A stretch of DNA of 64,000 nucleotides from Yoonia sp. F2084L (GCF_023015625.1 NZ_JALKAH010000004.1:400045-464044), one strand, 5' to 3'; counted from the stretch's first letter, positions 52,224 to 61,333 are shown. The notes: generated by a model not told the origin, from the letters alone. A program made the numbers and translations.

Positions 52224-53186
52224 TTGAAACATCTCAGGTTAGTTTTGGCGACGCTGGTGATAACGGTATCGCCTGCTTTTGCGCAGCAATACCCTCTGAC
52301 AATCGAGCATAAGTTCGGCACCACAATCATCGAGGCGGCGCCGACGCGTGTGGCCAGTGTGGACTATAACGGTGCGGATAACCTGCTGGCCCTTGGTATT
52401 CAGCCCGTCGCGATCCGGTACTGGTATGGCGATGCCGAAAACGGGCTATGGCCTTGGGCACAATCGTTGCTGTCATCCAACCCGGAGGTCCTGCGGGGCG
52501 ATCTGAACTTTGAGCAGATCGCGACATCTGAACCCGATGTCATCCTGGCCATCTGGTCGGGCATCACCCCGGATGAGTATGACCAACTGTCCAAGATTGC
52601 ACCCGTTGTGGCTGTGCCGAAAGGCGTGGGCGATTATGCTTTGTCGTGGGATCAGCTTGCGCTGATCGCTGGCGAAGCAACGGGCAAGTTGGAAGAGGCA
52701 GAATTGCTGGTCGCTGACCTGCGCGCAGATATTGCCGCGATGGCGGCGCGCAACCCTGAATGGCAAGGTCTGACTGCCGCTGTCGCATATTATTGGAACG
52801 AAACGCTTGGCGTCTACGCAGGCAACGATATTCGACCCTTATTGCTATCCAACCTAGGGTTTCGTGTCCCTGACCAAGTCACAGATGCCACGCCAAGCGG
52901 GGAGTTTGCCCTTACGTTTTCAGAGGAAGAACTGGACATCATTGATGCCGACGTTCTGATTTGGGTCACCGATGGCAGCCAAAGCCAACGCAACAAGATC
53001 GAAGGCCTTGCCTTGCGTCCGGCGCTCACGGCGTTCCAGGAGGGACGCGAAGTGTTCACAGACAATGCTCTGACGGCAGCGTTCAGCCATGGCTCCCTGC
53101 TCAGCCTGCCCTTTGCGCTTGAGCAGCTTGAACCAAGGATCAACGCCGCAATTGACGGCGATACGGCGACAGAAGTTCCAGAATAA
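52224..53186 (+). CDS. Periplasmic siderophore-binding protein D, distinct subtype
   Basis: This 320-residue exported protein lacks the cysteine-containing opening of its neighbours. It reads YPLTIEHKFGTTIIEAAPTR, the opening of FepB/FhuD-like proteins, then VASVDYNGADNLLALGIQPV. EPDVILAIWSGITPDEYDQL is the usual lobe-linking region. A TTG at 52224 follows AAAGGACG. It may have joined the array from another source, and probably binds a different ligand from A, B, C and E. Confidence 0.9.
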   Translation: MKHLRLVLATLVITVSPAFAQQYPLTIEHKFGTTIIEAAPTRVASVDYNGADNLLALGIQPVAIRYWYGDAENGLWPWAQSLLSSNPEVLRGDLNFEQIATSEPDVILAIWSGITPDEYDQLSKIAPVVAVPKGVGDYALSWDQLALIAGEATGKLEEAELLVADLRADIAAMAARNPEWQGLTAAVAYYWNETLGVYAGNDIRPLLLSNLGFRVPDQVTDATPSGEFALTFSEEELDIIDADVLIWVTDGSQSQRNKIEGLALRPALTAFQEGREVFTDNALTAAFSHGSLLSLPFALEQLEPRINAAIDGDTATEVPE

Positions 53187-53219
53187 CGCACCATTTTTGA
53201 CAAAAGGAAGGACTGCCCA

Positions 53220-54173
53220 ATGAAAACCCTGATCAAGATCACCATTTTCATCTTAGTCACCGCAACCCCTGCCGCAGCACTTGATTGCGCGGACGGCTTT
53301 CGCGCGTTCACCCATGCAGCCGGTGAAGATTGTATTCCCGTGAACCCGGAACGCATCGTCACCCTGCAAGACCAAAACGGACTTTTGCCGCTGTTGGAAC
53401 TGGGTGTTACACCCGTTGGCAGCGCGGGCCATATCACCGACGCTGGTCCCGTGTTCCGCAGTTTGCGCGGCTTTGATGCGACGGACGTCGCTTTCATCGG
53501 ATCATACCGGGAACCTGATGCCGAAGCCGTTGCCGCGCTTGCCCCTGACCTGATCATCGCAACCCCTTGGCCCGAAGGCGCCTATGAAACCTACAGCCGC
53601 ATCGCGCCAACCATCATTATCGACATGTTCAGTCAGCCGATGGACGCAACCTTGCTGCAATTCGCTGACGCGGTGGGCCGTATGGACGAGGCTGCGGCCC
53701 TTCAGGCCCAATTCGAAACGGAAATCGCGACAATCCGGCAAGAGATTGACGATGTCCTGCCTCAAACGACTGTCTCTTTCGTCGGATACTGGGACAACAC
53801 GATCTCGGGTGTGCCGAACAAGCAGTCTCTCAGCCTTGCCATACCTGCCTTGGAGATTGTCAGAACACCCTATGAGCAAACGATTGACGATTGGGTGCCA
53901 CTGTCGGTCGAGATCTTGGGGAACAACCCGTCCGACATCATGATCCTGATCGCCAATGCCGATGATCAGGTTGGGTCAATGGATCCTGCCGTCGCTGAAT
54001 TCATGGCCAATCCTGTGGTGCAAGCGACCGAAGTGGCAAAGGCGGGTCAGGTTTTCGCCGTTGATAGCAAATCCGTCTACGGCACCTCTTGGGGGGCCGT
54101 TCTGGATGCGGCGCGTGCTTTCGCAGCGGTGATCGGACAGGACGGTATCAATCGCGATCTCGTTGTCGAGTAA
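53220..54173 (+). CDS. Periplasmic siderophore-binding protein E
   Basis: This 317-residue exported protein opens LDCADGFRAFTHAAGEDC then IPVNPERIVTL, as in A and B. It continues with VAALAPDLIIATPWPEG and YSRIAPTIIID. The C-terminal cysteine pair of B and C is absent. AAGGAAG precedes the ATG at 53220. The fhuF-like gene begins 5 bases after its stop, so the two are cotranscribed. Confidence 0.9.
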   Translation: MKTLIKITIFILVTATPAAALDCADGFRAFTHAAGEDCIPVNPERIVTLQDQNGLLPLLELGVTPVGSAGHITDAGPVFRSLRGFDATDVAFIGSYREPDAEAVAALAPDLIIATPWPEGAYETYSRIAPTIIIDMFSQPMDATLLQFADAVGRMDEAAALQAQFETEIATIRQEIDDVLPQTTVSFVGYWDNTISGVPNKQSLSLAIPALEIVRTPYEQTIDDWVPLSVEILGNNPSDIMILIANADDQVGSMDPAVAEFMANPVVQATEVAKAGQVFAVDSKSVYGTSWGAVLDAARAFAAVIGQDGINRDLVVE

Positions 54174-54178
54174 GCCAG

Positions 54179-54991
54179 ATGCCGCGCGTCCTCCATGATC
54201 TATTGGCGAATCTCACGCCGCTGGAGGGCGCGTTCTCTCCTGTTCTCAGGCTGGACAATTCCTCTGCGGCCAGCCTGTCACTGTCGGACGTGACAGACGA
54301 TTGCGCGCGTCGCCTGATGGCGGATGCAATTCTTGATGAACCGGGCGGGGACGCAAAACTCGCGGCCGCATACCTGATTGGAACAGTGTCATGGAGTATC
54401 TGCGAACCCCTTGCAGGTCTGGCCCTGCGCGGGCTTTGGCTTGCTGCGGCAAAACCAGATGCCATCAGCCTGTCCGAGCGGTTTGTGCATTGGGAAGATG
54501 ATGGCGAAAAAGGGGTGAGCCTCGCATTTGACCTGACCATCAATGAAGCTGCGATGGCTTTTGTCGACGTGCCAGCAACCCACGGATTTGCCGCGACATT
54601 AGAGCAGCTGCATGAACCGCTGATTGAAACGCTGCGCCGGGTCAGTGGGCTGTCGCGGTCGGCCCTTTGGCGACTGGTGTCCGACAGCCTCGCCTACGCC
54701 TTTCTGGAACAAGGGCGCGCGATGGGTCAGGCTGAACCAGCCATTGATCATGGGCGCACTGTTCTGCGGGATCGCGGATCAAAACTCTTCAACAAGCAAA
54801 CCGACTTTGAGTGGATTGACCTGCCGGAAAGCCCCAATATCGGTGACTGGATGCGCATCCGCGGCGGCTGCTGCCGATACTACACCTCTCCTCGCAAAGA
54901 TGCCGCTTACTGTACAACCTGCGTCTTGCGGCCCGCTGACAGTCGCCGAGAGCGCTATCGAGATTATCTCCGGCGGACTCGGCTGCCGTGA
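54179..54991 (+). CDS. FhuF-like ferric-siderophore reductase
   Basis: This 270-residue cytoplasmic protein ends in GGCCRYYTSPRKDAAYCTTC, that is CC-x12-C-x2-C, the [2Fe-2S] ligand pattern of the FhuF family (E. coli FhuF has 10 residues in the long gap). Such proteins reduce ferric-siderophores after import and release iron. The middle region is helical and weakly conserved. It closes the iron-uptake array and gives it a complete import-and-release path. The ATG at 54179 lies 5 bases after the stop of gene E. Confidence 0.88.
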   Translation: MPRVLHDLLANLTPLEGAFSPVLRLDNSSAASLSLSDVTDDCARRLMADAILDEPGGDAKLAAAYLIGTVSWSICEPLAGLALRGLWLAAAKPDAISLSERFVHWEDDGEKGVSLAFDLTINEAAMAFVDVPATHGFAATLEQLHEPLIETLRRVSGLSRSALWRLVSDSLAYAFLEQGRAMGQAEPAIDHGRTVLRDRGSKLFNKQTDFEWIDLPESPNIGDWMRIRGGCCRYYTSPRKDAAYCTTCVLRPADSRRERYRDYLRRTRLP

Positions 54992-55277
54992 AAGGCGGAC
55001 ATGTGGGATAGAGCCATGACCGTTTTGTCCGCAATCGGAGTCTGATCCACGCCCCGGTCTGCATGAATAACCGGTCCTTCTGCTACGCAGCAGCACCAAG
55101 ACTATTGCGCCAATTTCATCTCAGACGCAGCGAGCGCACGCAGCAAAGAAATCCTGAGGACGTATTGGGCTCACCCCAAACCTTCGCTTCGCTTTCCGTT
55201 GATGGCTGCTTTGCCGCTTGCTCTAACGCTGAGACAGTATTTTGACATAAGGGTCAAACATATCTGACGTTTCACAA
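54992..55277. other. Intergenic region after the iron-uptake array
   Basis: No gene is seen. GCGGACA and TGTCCGC, 26 bases apart near 54994 and 55026, could form a weak hairpin at the end of the array. Nothing else stands out. Confidence 0.35.
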
Positions 55278-56054
55278 CTAACGCAGCTTTGGTGGCTTTT
55301 CGGGGTCCATGCCGGGTGCGCCCGGAACTTGCGGCACCTCTGGCTCGGGTAGATCGAACCGCAAGCCGACCTTGGCCAGATGCGCCGCGAGCGGATCACT
55401 TGCCCGCACGAACAGGACGTCCATGACACCGGCCTCAATGCCCGAAAACGTCAGCGCCTCGCTCGCGGCAGACGCCAGTGCCTTTTCTGCGCCTTCGACT
55501 GCATCGACAAAGGCCAACACATGCCCGCGCGCGCGGTCTTCATAAGTGGCCGCCGCCAGATAGGCAAAGCGTGCCAACCCCGCCGCAATGGCAAGTTTGC
55601 GATCAAGGCCGGATACAACAACCTCTGGCAATCCACCAGGTGCGGAGACTTCGGTCAACCGCGCTTCTGTCTCATCTGGACCATGCGACAGGGTTGCAAC
55701 CAGCCAGTCCACAGCCTCTGCCGGGATCAGCATTGCGGACGGAGCGACCTCCAAGTTCAGCGCCAACCCAATCCCCTGCCCCGCCAGCATATTGGCCAGT
55801 GCGCGGCCGGGAACACCGGCATAGGGCGCGACACGGCCCACAAACTGCGACAGCCGCTCTTCGCGATCAAACACGAGTGTGAAGTTCTGATCTTCGATCT
55901 CGAACAGTTCGGGCGTGATCTGATCGCCGTCCGCTTCAGCGCCGAGCAGCATGAACAGCTCGGTATCCGCGAGCCGTTCATAGAACCGTAAGCGCGCCGC
56001 ATCATTTTCGGGGGCGGCTTCCATTGCAGCATGGGCTTGGTCAAGGTCGGTCAT
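55278..56054 (-). CDS. SseB family protein
   Basis: This 258-residue protein has the SseB N-terminal domain (ARLRFYERLADTELFMLL and TLVFDREERLSQF) and a C-terminal region with EVSAPGGLPEVVVSGLDRKL. The E. coli protein is linked to serine sensitivity and the name carries no firm mechanism. The ATG overlaps the stop of the uracil-DNA glycosylase gene (ATGA), so they form an operon. Confidence 0.85.
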   Translation of the reverse strand: MTDLDQAHAAMEAAPENDAARLRFYERLADTELFMLLGAEADGDQITPELFEIEDQNFTLVFDREERLSQFVGRVAPYAGVPGRALANMLAGQGIGLALNLEVAPSAMLIPAEAVDWLVATLSHGPDETEARLTEVSAPGGLPEVVVSGLDRKLAIAAGLARFAYLAAATYEDRARGHVLAFVDAVEGAEKALASAASEALTFSGIEAGVMDVLFVRASDPLAAHLAKVGLRFDLPEPEVPQVPGAPGMDPEKPPKLR

Positions 56055-56632
56055 TTCAGCGCATCTTTCACAGCCAAACGTAGTTGAGGTAGAACATCAG
56101 CCTCAAACCACGGATTTTTCTTCAACCATCCGGTATTGCGCCATGATGGATGAGGCAAGGGAAAGACGCGCGGTGCAAGGTCGCGCCAGCCCTGCACGGT
56201 CGCGGTTACACCGGCGCTTTGGTCCAGATGCCAGCGATGGGCATAGGCACCGACCAGAACGGTCAGCGGAACATCACCGATGGCCGCCATCACCCGGTCA
56301 TGCCATGTGGCCTGACACAACGGCGGCGGCGGCAAGTCAGACCCTTTGGCGTCATAGCCGGGAAAGCAAAACGCCATTGGTACAATCGCAACCTGTGTCC
56401 GGTCATAAAAGGTGGTCGCATCCATCCCCAACCAGTCCCGCAGCCGATCACCGGACCGATCCGTGAACGGACGGCCACTTTCATGTACACGCAACCCTGG
56501 CGCCTGCCCCGCGATCAAAATACGCGGGGCGTTGTCAAACCAAACCACCGGGCGCGGTTGATGCTGTGTTGCCGTGGCTGCAAAACGGTCGGCACACAGG
56601 CGGCAGCGCGTAATTTCATCCTGGAGAGGCAT
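56051..56632 (-). CDS. Uracil-DNA glycosylase superfamily protein
   Basis: This 193-residue protein has the motif GQAPGLRVHESGRPFTDRSG, in which GxAPG and the following loop are the active-site region of the superfamily, and the C-terminal LPHPSWRN, the DNA-binding loop with its histidine. An N-terminal CRLCADRF pair suggests a zinc or iron-sulfur site, as in UdgA-like groups, though only two cysteines are seen. It probably removes uracil or another damaged base. It is the first gene of a two-gene unit with sseB. Confidence 0.85.
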   Translation of the reverse strand: MPLQDEITRCRLCADRFAATATQHQPRPVVWFDNAPRILIAGQAPGLRVHESGRPFTDRSGDRLRDWLGMDATTFYDRTQVAIVPMAFCFPGYDAKGSDLPPPPLCQATWHDRVMAAIGDVPLTVLVGAYAHRWHLDQSAGVTATVQGWRDLAPRVFPLPHPSWRNTGWLKKNPWFEADVLPQLRLAVKDALK

Positions 56633-56728
56633 TTGGTCTCACATGTCAGGTTCGCTTGGATCGCGTATAGCACCTGATCTGACGCCCAAGCCAAGCATAG
56701 CGAGCCCGCATCGCGCAGATCACAGGAT

Positions 56729-56761
56729 TGTCGCTGTATTCATGCCGCAATGTCGCTGTAT
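56729..56761 (+). promoter_or_regulatory. Two 11-base direct repeats upstream of kpsT
   Basis: TGTCGCTGTAT occurs at 56729-56739 and 56751-56761, exactly 22 bases apart, about two turns of DNA. This would place two copies of a bound protein on the same face, as for a regulator of the capsule export genes. Confidence 0.4.
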
Positions 56762-56838
56762 GGAAACCGGAGCAGTCATGTTAACCTATTGATGTTAGAG
56801 AGCGCAGGTCGTCAGGCACGGCCATAAACAGGATCAAA

Positions 56839-57498
56839 ATGCTAGAATTTGCCGAAGTCAGCAAATCGTTTTGGACAGGCACACAGCGCAAGGTCATCCT
56901 TGATCGCGCGTCTTTCCGCGTGGAGCTGGGGAATTCCTTGGGTATTCTTGCACCCAACGGGACCGGTAAGACGACACTGATCAACATGATGTCGGGGCTT
57001 GAAAAGCCGGATGAGGGCACGATCCGGCGCAGTTGCCGCGTATCTTTTCCGCTGGGCTTTATGGGTGGGGTCGAAAACACGCTTTCCGCAATGGAAAACT
57101 GCCGGTTCATCGCCCGAATCTACGGGCTTGACCCTGACTATGTCGAAGCGTTTTGCAGATGGCTGTGCGGGCTGGAAGAATACTTTGATATGCCTGTCGG
57201 CACCTATTCAACCGGAATGCGGGCACGATTTTCCTTTGCGCTCTTGCTTGCGCTGGATTTTGATATGTATCTGATCGACGAAGGCATGCCCGGATCAACG
57301 GATGTTGAATTCAATCGTAAAGCAGGCGAAATCCTGCGCGAACGACTGGAAAAAGCGACTGTGATCATCGTATCGCATCAGCCCGGCGTGCTGGAACGGC
57401 TTGTGAAATCCGCAGCTGTGCTCAAAAATGGGCAACTGCATATGTTTGACACCTTGGAAGAGGCGAGAGTGCTTTATGACTACCAGACCCAAGGTTAA
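56839..57498 (+). CDS. kpsT: Capsule polysaccharide export ATP-binding protein (KpsT-like)
   Basis: This 219-residue ATPase has Walker A APNGTGKTT, a short signature YSTGMRARFSFAL and a Walker B YLIDEGMPGS in which the catalytic residue is glutamate, all typical of KpsT/BexA/CtrD of group 2 capsule exporters. AGGA lies about 7 bases before the ATG. The membrane partner KpsM is not found upstream or downstream in this window. It overlaps the next gene by 23 bases. Confidence 0.9.
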   Translation: MLEFAEVSKSFWTGTQRKVILDRASFRVELGNSLGILAPNGTGKTTLINMMSGLEKPDEGTIRRSCRVSFPLGFMGGVENTLSAMENCRFIARIYGLDPDYVEAFCRWLCGLEEYFDMPVGTYSTGMRARFSFALLLALDFDMYLIDEGMPGSTDVEFNRKAGEILRERLEKATVIIVSHQPGVLERLVKSAAVLKNGQLHMFDTLEEARVLYDYQTQG

Positions 57499-59023
57499 AA
57501 AGTTTCGCATCCGGCGCAAACAGGACGGCGAGGCGCCGACTGTGACCGCTGAAGCTGTTGACGATCCCAAAGAGCCTTCACAGGCCGAACAAATCGCGGC
57601 CATCAGCAAAGAAGGGCTGACGGGCCGCCAATTGCGCATGGCGCGCCGCGTTGCGCTGAAGAACGGGTTTGAGGCGTCATCAGACTATGATGCTGTGCGC
57701 CAGTTGCGTGCAGCAGGGATTGATCCGTTTCAGCGCAGTTCTGTGCTTGAGCTGGTCAAACCCGATGGCGCAAAAGTGCCGGGCAAACGGGGGCGCATCC
57801 TGCTGCCGGATACCACTGCCGACGAAGTTATTTCACTGCCCAGCACCAATAATCAGGATGCGCTGAACCGCAACGCCGCCGAAATCCGCCAGATTCAGCG
57901 CGACATTGCCAATCGGCGCAAACGCAAACTCGCGCTTTTGTGGACACGCCTGTCGGTCTTTATCTTTCTGCCCACGTTCCTCATTGGCTGGTACTTTTAC
58001 AATATCGCGACCCCGATGTACGCGACAAACTCTGAAATCGTGATCCAGCAGGCCCAACCACAAGGCGGCGGCCCGCAGGGCCTCGCAACACTGTTCCAAG
58101 GCACCTCGATGGCCACCCAGCAGGACAGCATTGCCGTGCAATCCTATCTTGCCTCGCGCGAAGCGATGCTGCGATTGGACGCTGATTACAATTTCAAGGA
58201 ACACTTTAGCGATCCGTCCATTGATGCCATCCAGCGGCTTGAGGAAAACGCCACGAATGAACAGGCGTTTGGCCTTTATTCCGATCACGTCAAGATCAGC
58301 TATGATCCGACGGAGGGCCTGATCCGCATGGAAGTGATCGCGGCAGACCCGGTGCGCAGTTTTGAATTCTCTGAGGCGTTGATCGGCTATGCTGAGGAAC
58401 AGGTTGACCAATTGACCGGGCGTCTGCGCGAAGACCAGATGCGCGGCGCGTTGCAAAGTTATGAAGAGGCCGAGCAACGACGCGCCGATGCCTTGGCGGT
58501 ATGGTTGGCCATTCAGGAAGACTTTGACCAGATTGATTCGACCAGTGAGACAACGGCGCGCATGGGCCAGATCAATTCTCTGGAAACCGAGAAGCAGCGG
58601 CTTGAGCTTGTGTTGCAATCACGCTTGAACGTCGATCGGCCAAGCCAAGTGCAGGTGCAATCATTACGCGCCCAAATCGCCAACATTGACGAAGCCATTC
58701 AAGAGCAACGTGCGCTATTGACGGGCGGCGACAGTCTTGAAGGCTCTCTTGCCGCCCGTAACACGCAACTGCGCACGGCCGAGGAAAACTACACCTTCCA
58801 GACCGCGATGGTACAGCAGGCACTGACCCAAATGGAAACTGCCCGCATTGAAGCCAACCGTCAGGTCCGCTACCTATCGCAAAGCGTGCGGCCGGTGATA
58901 CCTGATCAGGCCACCTATCCCCGCGCATTTGAAAACACGATCCTGGCGTTTTTGATCCTTTCAGGCATCTATCTGATGATCTCAATCACCGCTTCGATCC
59001 TTCGCGAGCAGGTAAGTTCTTGA
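57476..59023 (+). CDS. kpsE: Capsule polysaccharide export inner-membrane protein (KpsE-like)
   Basis: This 515-residue protein has a long basic cytoplasmic N-terminus of about 155 residues, longer than in E. coli KpsE, a first span (LSVFIFLPTFLIGWYFYNIA), a periplasmic coiled coil (including EEAEQRRADALAVW) and a second span at the C-terminus. This is the polysaccharide copolymerase class 3 layout. It connects the ABC exporter to the outer-membrane part. The ATG at 57476 is 23 bases inside kpsT; its stop overlaps kdsA (TGATG). Confidence 0.88.
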   Translation: MTTRPKVKKFRIRRKQDGEAPTVTAEAVDDPKEPSQAEQIAAISKEGLTGRQLRMARRVALKNGFEASSDYDAVRQLRAAGIDPFQRSSVLELVKPDGAKVPGKRGRILLPDTTADEVISLPSTNNQDALNRNAAEIRQIQRDIANRRKRKLALLWTRLSVFIFLPTFLIGWYFYNIATPMYATNSEIVIQQAQPQGGGPQGLATLFQGTSMATQQDSIAVQSYLASREAMLRLDADYNFKEHFSDPSIDAIQRLEENATNEQAFGLYSDHVKISYDPTEGLIRMEVIAADPVRSFEFSEALIGYAEEQVDQLTGRLREDQMRGALQSYEEAEQRRADALAVWLAIQEDFDQIDSTSETTARMGQINSLETEKQRLELVLQSRLNVDRPSQVQVQSLRAQIANIDEAIQEQRALLTGGDSLEGSLAARNTQLRTAEENYTFQTAMVQQALTQMETARIEANRQVRYLSQSVRPVIPDQATYPRAFENTILAFLILSGIYLMISITASILREQVSS

Positions 59024-59856
59024 TGCATAAAGTTGAAATTGGCGCGCTGACCGTCAGCAATGATCATCCGCTGATGGTAATGTCGGGGCCTTGCGCGCTG
59101 GAAACCGTTGATCACGCGCAGATGATTGCCGGACAGATGGCGGAAATCTGTGCCGCTCATGGCGCGCAGTACATCTTCAAAGGCAGCTTTGATAAGGGCA
59201 ATCGCACGTCACTGTCAGGCAAGCGTGGTGCTGGTTTGGACGATGGTCTTAAAATCATGCAAGCCGTGAAGGACACGGTTGGTTGTCCGGTCGTGACCGA
59301 TATTCATACCGCAGAGCAATGCGCACCGGTTGCCGAGGTGTGCGACGTGCTGCAAATCCCGGCCTTCCTTTGCCGCCAGACCGATTTGCTTCTTGCAGCA
59401 GGCGAAACCGGCGCGGTGATCAACATCAAGAAAGGGCAGTTTCTGGCCCCATGGGACATGACCAACGTGGTGTCCAAAGTAGAAAGCACCGGAAACAAGC
59501 GCATCATGCTGACCGAACGCGGTGCATCCTTTGGATACAACACGCTGGTCGCTGATATGCGGTCGCTGCCAACAATGGCGCGCACGGGCTATCCGGTTGT
59601 GATGGATGCCACTCATTCGGTGCAGCAACCCGGTGGTATGGGCGGATCATCAGGCGGGCAGCGCGAATTTGCACCTGTCATGGCGCGGGCGGCAGTATCA
59701 CTGGGTATTGCAGCGGTGTTTATCGAAACGCATCAGGATCCGGATAACGCGCCCTCGGACGGGGCAAACATGATTCCATTGAATCAAATGGATGCTGTGA
59801 TCAAAAGTCTGATGGCATTCGATGCATTGGCTAAGGCCGATCCACTGCGGGTGTGA
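59023..59856 (+). CDS. kdsA: 3-deoxy-8-phosphooctulonate synthase (KdsA)
   Basis: This 277-residue enzyme makes Kdo-8-phosphate from arabinose-5-phosphate and PEP. It has the TIM-barrel marks VMSGPCALET, FKGSFDKGNRTS and TDIHTAEQC, and DATHSVQQPGG near the C-terminus, as in the group with a cysteine near the start of the barrel (metal-dependent type if the cysteine serves as ligand). Its coupling to kpsE fits the fact that group 2 capsules are attached through a poly-Kdo linker, so this copy may serve capsule as well as lipopolysaccharide. Confidence 0.95.
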   Translation: MHKVEIGALTVSNDHPLMVMSGPCALETVDHAQMIAGQMAEICAAHGAQYIFKGSFDKGNRTSLSGKRGAGLDDGLKIMQAVKDTVGCPVVTDIHTAEQCAPVAEVCDVLQIPAFLCRQTDLLLAAGETGAVINIKKGQFLAPWDMTNVVSKVESTGNKRIMLTERGASFGYNTLVADMRSLPTMARTGYPVVMDATHSVQQPGGMGGSSGGQREFAPVMARAAVSLGIAAVFIETHQDPDNAPSDGANMIPLNQMDAVIKSLMAFDALAKADPLRV

Positions 59857-59906
59857 CAGAGCTGTTTTCCCTGCTATGAGACATCATTGCCTAATGGAAT
59901 GATGTC

Positions 59907-61193
59907 ATGCGCCTTTTTGTGATCTTCGCCCTCTTTTTGACCTTTGCAGCGCCCGCCGTCGCCCAAAACGCGAACGGGCCGATCACAACCGAGAATTCAG
60001 CTCAGCAAGACGCAGATATCGCTTTGCGCATCCGCGAAATCCTTACCGAGCTGGGCAACTACAACGATGTGACCGTGACGGTGAACGAAGGCGTCGTCAC
60101 CCTGCGCGGAACGACCACATCCGTGATTGAGGCGGATGAACTCAACCCGCTCGCGAGCCGGGTCGAAGGGGTTGTTGCCGTGCGCAATCAGGTCACTGAG
60201 ACGACCGATATCGGTGAACGGCTGAACCCTGCGATTGAACGGTTCCGGTCCCGCATTGACCAGTTCATCGTTTTCTTTCCGCTTGCGTTGATTGCAGGGG
60301 CTGCCTTTGCCTTGGTCGTACTGATCGGCTTTACACTGGCCCGGTTGCGGCAACCGTGGGAACGATTGGCCCCCAACACCTTTATCGCCGAGATTTACCG
60401 CCAACTTCTGCGCATCGCCTTTGTGATCTTTGGCATCGTCATCGCCCTTGATATCCTTAACGCAACGGCATTGCTCAGCACGATCCTTGGTGCTGCCGGG
60501 ATCATCGGCCTCGCACTTGGCTTTGCCGTGCGCGATACAGTCGAAAACTTCATCGCCTCGGTGATGCTCTCATTCCGCCAGCCCTTCCGGCCAAATGATA
60601 CGGTCGAGATCAATGGCGATATCGGAAAAGTCATCCGCCTGACCAGCCGAGCAACAATCCTTTTGTCTTTTGACGGCAATCATATCCGAATCCCCAATGC
60701 GTCCGTCTTCAAAAGCCGGATCATCAACTACAGCCAAAACGCCGAACGACGGTTCATGTTCTCGGTGATGGTTGAGCGCGAGGCAGATTTGCATGAAACG
60801 CGCGCCTTGGTGGCGAAAACGGTCCAGGACCTGCCCTTCATCCTGAGCGAACCTGCTGCGCAAACATGGATTGAGGCCTTGCATCCCGCCGGTGTCGAAC
60901 TGGTCATCACCGGCTGGGTTGATCAGAACGAGACATCCATCGTGCGTGCAAAAGGCGAGGCATTGCGTCAGGTCAAACTGGCCATCCAAGCTGCAGGCAT
61001 CGTGATCCCCGACGCAACACAAGCCATTCACCTCAGCCGCGAAGCCAAATTGGCCCCGCCCGAGCCACACGAAAGCACGCAGGTTGAAACGGTGGACGCC
61101 AGCGAGGACGCCGCACTGGACCGCATCGTGGACGCCGAACGCGAAGAAGAAATCTCGGAAGATCTGTTGCGTAAAGACAGTCTGAAGGAATAG
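59907..61193 (+). CDS. Mechanosensitive ion channel (MscS family) with N-terminal BON domain
   Basis: This 428-residue protein has a signal peptide, a BON domain (about residues 35-100; NDVTVTVNEGVVTLRGTTT) in the periplasm, then three membrane spans of which the last, GAAGIIGLALGFAVRDTVENFIASVM, is the pore helix of MscS, and a cytoplasmic beta domain (RPNDTVEINGDIGKVIRLT). The acidic C-terminal tail is long and variable. It is expected to open under osmotic downshock. The BON part may bind lipid or the outer membrane and could modulate gating. Confidence 0.9.
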   Translation: MRLFVIFALFLTFAAPAVAQNANGPITTENSAQQDADIALRIREILTELGNYNDVTVTVNEGVVTLRGTTTSVIEADELNPLASRVEGVVAVRNQVTETTDIGERLNPAIERFRSRIDQFIVFFPLALIAGAAFALVVLIGFTLARLRQPWERLAPNTFIAEIYRQLLRIAFVIFGIVIALDILNATALLSTILGAAGIIGLALGFAVRDTVENFIASVMLSFRQPFRPNDTVEINGDIGKVIRLTSRATILLSFDGNHIRIPNASVFKSRIINYSQNAERRFMFSVMVEREADLHETRALVAKTVQDLPFILSEPAAQTWIEALHPAGVELVITGWVDQNETSIVRAKGEALRQVKLAIQAAGIVIPDATQAIHLSREAKLAPPEPHESTQVETVDASEDAALDRIVDAEREEEISEDLLRKDSLKE

Positions 61194-61258
61194 GCGCATT
61201 TCTTTGCAAAACGGGGCTTGAACCGATCCCGCCTTCGCAGTATCACGCCCCTCGCTGC

Positions 61259-61333
61259 TGGGATGTAGCCAAGTGGTAAGGCAACTGTTTTTGGTACAGT
61301 GTACCGTAGGTTCGAATCCTACCATCCCAGCCA
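61259..61333 (+). tRNA. tRNA-Gln (anticodon TTG)
   Basis: The acceptor stem TGGGATG pairs with CATCCCA; discriminator G and a genome-encoded CCA follow (61331-61333). The anticodon stem ACTGT/ACAGT encloses the loop TTTTGGT, with the anticodon TTG at 61291-61293. The T-loop sequence GGTTCGAATCC is present. It lies just before an accessory segment, a common integration neighbour. Confidence 0.95.

Noticed and set aside
55063..55245. A 60-codon frame in the gap after the fhuF-like gene
   Set aside because: It has no ribosome site, no hydrophobic or conserved pattern, and biased composition typical of non-coding sequence.
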